NCBI GenBank assembly: GCA_029817715.1
Contig: JARUPY010000158.1
Coordinates: forward strand, 124,001-188,000
Length of the DNA stretch: 64,000 nt
Source: Melastoma dodecandrum
Taxonomy: Eukaryota; Streptophyta; Magnoliopsida; Myrtales; Melastomataceae
Direction: 5' to 3'
The notes beneath the pieces were generated by a model. The model was not told the DNA's origin and searched no databases. It was given only the letters and a program-made list of their open reading frames with translations. Positions 60,094-64,000 of the stretch are shown here, one piece after another. Position 1 is the first letter of the stretch, and every line of letters begins with the position of its first letter. The position numbers were made by a program, and so were the translations under genes.

Positions 60094-63000
60094 TTATCGT
60101 TGGGGGTGCTCACTTAGTTTGGTCCCCCCCTCTGGGTTAGGATACTCATGGAATGGCTTAACGAAACTCACATGAAACATAGGATGAACCTTCATCCTTT
60201 CGAGCAATTTCAATCGATAGGCAACCTGCCCAACGCGTTGCAACACTTCAAACGGACCATCATGCCACGAAATAAGGCTACGATGAACCGTCTTGCATTG
60301 ATCTTTTTCCATATCTGCGGCGTCACTTTAGCATCACCATGTCGCTAACATTGAGTTATACAGCCTTCCAATGCTGGTCAGCGTACTTCTTCATTCGCCA
60401 AGTATCCTTAGCCATACTATCACGCGCCTCCATAATCATCTCATACTTATCTCGAGCAAAATGGTAAGCAGCCGGACAAGGTCCCCCAGATCGTTGTAGA
60501 GCAACGTCTTGGGACACAAAGGATGATCCCATAGCAAGCTCAAAGGGCTGAATCTCAGCGATAACGACCTGTGCAAATTGTAACAAAATCGCTTCCTCTG
60601 TCCATCGGTCTGCGGATGGTTTGCTGTCGAAATCTTCAACTTTGTACCCATGGAGTTAAAAAGACATGTCCAAAATCGACTAGTGAAATGTGCATCTATA
60701 TCACTCATAATGTCCGACGACAACCCAAAGTACTTCACTATGTGCTTATAAAACAGTTTTGCGGTTACTACCGTGGTATAAGTTTGGGGTGCTGCAATGA
60801 ACCAACATACTTCGATAACCTATCAACAATTACCAATATCTGAGATAAGTCTCTGACCTTAGGAAATCCATTGAAACTGACACCCAAGGTTTCTCTGCCA
60901 TTGGTAACGGTTGGAGCACATCTGCCTCCTTTCGTCTGTCCAGTTTGTCTTGCTGACCCACCAAGCATGTTCGCACATAAGCCTCACAATCATCATCCAT
61001 GCGCGGCCAGACATAAGTTCTTTTCTCCAGTGCTATCATTCGCTCCCTTCCCGGGTGACCAGCCCAGAGGGGAGTCATGTGATTCCATCATGATTTACCG
61101 CCTCAGTTCCCATCGATAGGAACATATAATCTATTACCCTCACAATACAATAGATCATCATCGAACCAGTATCTCCGCACTGTACCTTCCTTGACTTGTT
61201 CCGCCAACCTCATGTACGCGGGATCAGCCTTTGCTAAGTTATGCACCTTATCCAAGATGTCCGACTGGAAGGTGGAGATAGCGGCTATTTTCATCATTGT
61301 TTTCCGACTCAACGCGTCTGCCACCAAATTGTGCCGTCTAGGCCTATGCTCTCACTCAAAGTCATACTCGGCCAAGAACTCTTGCCACCGCGCCTTTCTC
61401 GTGGAAAGCTTTTTCTTCATCTTAAAGAATGTGTTAGCTATGTTATCAGTCTTAATCACAAACGATTCCCCAAAAGATACACTCACCAAACTCTCAAGCA
61501 ATGCACTATGGCCAACATCTCCTTCTCATGGGCTGAATACTTCCGTTCTACTTCCTTAAGTTTTCAATTTTCGAAAGCGACCAGTGTCCGTCCGACACTG
61601 ACACACCACCCACCGCATGATTCGATGTGTCGGCATGGACCTCAAACGTTTATCAAATTCTAGCAACTTTAGGATAGATTCAAAGGAAACCGCCTCCTTC
61701 AAACCATCAAACATAACCTAGCATTTCTCATCCCAACACCAGACCATGTCATTTCTCAATAAATCCGTTAACGGGACAACTCTCCTCGAGTAACCCTTCA
61801 CAAACCCATGATAATAATTTGCTCACCCAAGGAAACTTCGTACCTTATAAACTTTCTTTGATGCAGGCCAATCTTAAATGGCTTGCACCTTTCTCATATC
61901 AATTCTCACTCGCTCACGTCCAACCACGTGTCCCTAGAAACGTATCTCCTTCGCACAAAACTCACACTTCTCTTTCTTCACGTACATATAGAGTTCCCTT
62001 AGTTTCTTAAAGACAAGACGAAGGTGTTTTAGATGATACTCCAAAGTCTCCGCGTAAACTACTATATCATCCAAGTAAACCACAACAAACTCGTCTATGT
62101 ATTCATTGAAAGCATCACAATTGGATTACAGAAAGTAACCGGGGCATTCGTTAGCCAGACGGCATCACCAGGAATTCAAACGATCCATATCTAGACACCA
62201 TAGTGGTTTTCGGCTCATCTCCCTCCGCAATGAAAGCCAACTAATAACCGGAACGCAACTCCAACTTGGAGAAACGGGATGCTTTAGACAGTCTATAAAA
62301 TAAATCAACAACAAGGGGAACCAGGTACTTATTCTTCACGGTCACCTCTTTCAATCCACGGTAATCGACGCACAGACGCAAGCTCTAATCCTACGTAGTC
62401 TGAAACAAAACTAGGGCTCCAAAGGGTGCTTTCGAGGGTTGAATCTTCCTCTCATCAAGCAACTCACCAAACTATTTGTGCAATTCACCAAGTCCCTTGG
62501 GTAATTCGGCCTGCATCACGTCACTGAACTCAACCAACACGGACACCGCTTCCTTGGGTACTTCGCTGGACTCATTCTCATCCAAAAAAAATAGTAGCAA
62601 GGAAAGTAGCCTCACCCTTTTTCCAATCCTTCGTAATCCTCACTATCGAGACCAATTTCGACTTCCTACCATCACTTTCGTTTGAAATGTACTATTCTTT
62701 TACAAAACATGGCTAAGCCACTTTCCCTATGAACAACCCGCCGAAATGAGGTATCACCGCTACACAAGCCTCCACAAAGAAATTTTTTCCAAGAATAACA
62801 TCGAAATCATCAAGAAGGACAACCATGAAATCAACTGCACTATTCCACAAGCCGAGGGTAACCTTAACCCTTCTTGACATCCCACTAATAGGCCGACTCT
62901 CCGAATTCACAGCGTTGATCTGACACAACTGTTCATCTATCCTCAGTCCCAATCGCGACACCACACAATCGGCCACAAAGCTATTAGTCGCCCGTGTATC

Positions 63001-63967
63001 TACCATTGCCAAAATATTGTGCTCATTCACGGTTAGAGGAATATAAGTCAATCCCTTACTTATGCCTTCCTTTCTCGCTCTTAAGGCGTTTAGAAATGGA
63101 GAGGGGCTATACGAGTCGGGGTCGTCTCTTCCTCTGACACTATTATGTTCAACTTTTCTTGTCGCGGATAGTCGTTGTATGAGGTCCACCATAAATGAAA
63201 CAGGCAGAAAACGTTTTCGGATTCCAAGCCTCGTTACATACATTCCTTAGACTTCCCTTGCGACAAGCCAAGAGCTCTGGCCCATTTCGGCTTAGACTGC
63301 CATTTTTTTTTTCACCTTTCAAAGTTCTTTAGGCATCGGACCTTCCCTTATGGCCGCGATCCTCCTTCATAGGATCATTCATCCCTGTCCAAAAAAAATC
63401 AAAGTAGCAATGGTGGTAGGGAGATCCTTCACCCTTTCCCGTTCGAACTCAACTTGAGCCCATGGTTGTAGCCCGTACATAAAATTGAAAAGCTTATCTG
63501 CATTTGACATGTCTATCATATCCAACATCAAAGATGTAACTATTTCACATAATCCTCACCAAAATGACATGTTTCAGGCGCTTCAAGGCCTCCATCGCAA
63601 CCCAACTCGTATTGCAAGGCAATAACTGATCCGTTAATTCCTTCTTAAGATACTCCCACATATCTATCTGAGGATGCCTCGCATTGAGTTCCTCTATTAC
63701 TCTGGTCTGCCACCAAAGTTTCGCATCATGGGTAAGATTCATCATGGCAATGGACACCTTCTCGTTCTCGGGGGCTCTTGCCGCGAGGAAGTATTGCTCA
63801 ACGTCCCATAAGAAATTCCACAACACCTTTGCGTCACGATAACCATCAAAGAATTGGGATTCGGGAACTCCCACCTTAGAACGTAAATCACCACCAACCC
63901 GCGGAGCAGCAATTGCCCTCTTGAGGACCACCAACTCGTTCTCAATATTACCTTGTTCACTACACAA
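60094..63967 (-). pseudogene. Gag-pol of the Gypsy element, broken frames
   Basis: Gag at 63967-63545 contains VEQYFLAARAPENEKV and LTHDAKLWWQTRV. Protease is at 63243-62713, with MVDTRATNSFV where the family has DTGAT. RT contains VYLDDIVV near 62070-62090. The integrase zinc site is HPGRERMIALEKRTYVWPRM followed by CEAYVRTCLVG, where the last zinc-binding Cys is Gly. The integrase core has SDIDAHFTSRFW and NHPQTDGQ. The C-terminus reads WHDGPFEVLQRVGQVAYRL and HPMFHVSFVKPF. Frameshifts separate RT, RNase H and integrase pieces, so the element is inactive. Confidence 0.88.
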
Positions 63968-64000
63968 CTTCTTGATTGTCCCATTTAACGAAATAAGAGA

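Larger units (their letters stand above)
56801..64000 (-). mobile_element. Ty3/Gypsy LTR retrotransposon, running off the right edge
   Basis: Minus-strand gag (63967-63545), protease (63243-62713), RT (about 62700-61850), RNase H, integrase (61327-60436) and integrase C-terminus (60312-60094) lie in Gypsy order, with integrase last. A purine tract (minus-strand CCTCTAGTGGGGGAGGTT, 59892-59909) precedes an LTR start TGTCCCATGCCC. The LTR probably spans 56801-59891. The 5' LTR, primer site and start of gag lie beyond 64000. Confidence 0.85.

Overview
This is a window of plant nuclear DNA, most likely from a eudicot. The evidence is split genes with GT-AG introns, a TIR-type NBS-LRR gene, a BAHD acyltransferase, UPL7 and threonine deaminase relics, Ty1/copia elements primed by initiator-Met tRNA, and a TRIM of a type I recall as common in eudicots. 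I cannot name the species. Most of the window is transposon-derived; only two protein genes look intact. All calls come from reading motifs by eye, with no database search.

Layout. (1) 158-13935 (+): a decayed plastid threonine deaminase gene. A copia element (559-5579) splits its first exon and a second copia (7971-12897, target duplication CCATG) sits in a late intron. A 411-bp TRIM (11520-11930, target duplication GCTCG) is nested in the second copia. (2) 14324-18211 (-): a decayed UPL7 HECT ubiquitin-ligase gene, convergent with the first. (3) 18957-19187 (-): a beta-galactosidase first-exon fragment with its promoter side. (4) 19.2-26.1 kb: AT-rich DNA with a plant transposase (Transposase_24/Ptta-like) remnant and a truncated copia. 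(5) 26145-34409 (-): a SIRE-like copia that has lost nearly all of RT and RNase H. Its LTRs carry a 42-44 bp minisatellite, and one LTR contains an internal inversion plus an unrelated insert. (6) 35765-37239 (+): an intact two-exon BAHD acyltransferase. (7) 38050-39697: a 0.8-kb tandem duplication with a conserved hairpin. (8) 39876-51036: an old LTR relic next to a complete copia (42430-51031, target duplication GCCTT). (9) 52249-55529 (+): a five-exon TNL gene that can be read open throughout, with altered Walker motifs. (10) 56801-64000 (-): a Ty3/Gypsy element running off the right edge.

The genes do not form a pathway. The two live candidates are a volatile/aromatic-ester type BAHD enzyme and an intracellular immune receptor. 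The rest records gene death (threonine deaminase, UPL7, BGAL) and repeated nested insertion. No viral, CRISPR or operon-type system is present. The strongest oddities are the inverted, insert-bearing LTR with GAAnnTTC-type repeats (5) and the TNL with a non-consensus nucleotide-binding site (9).
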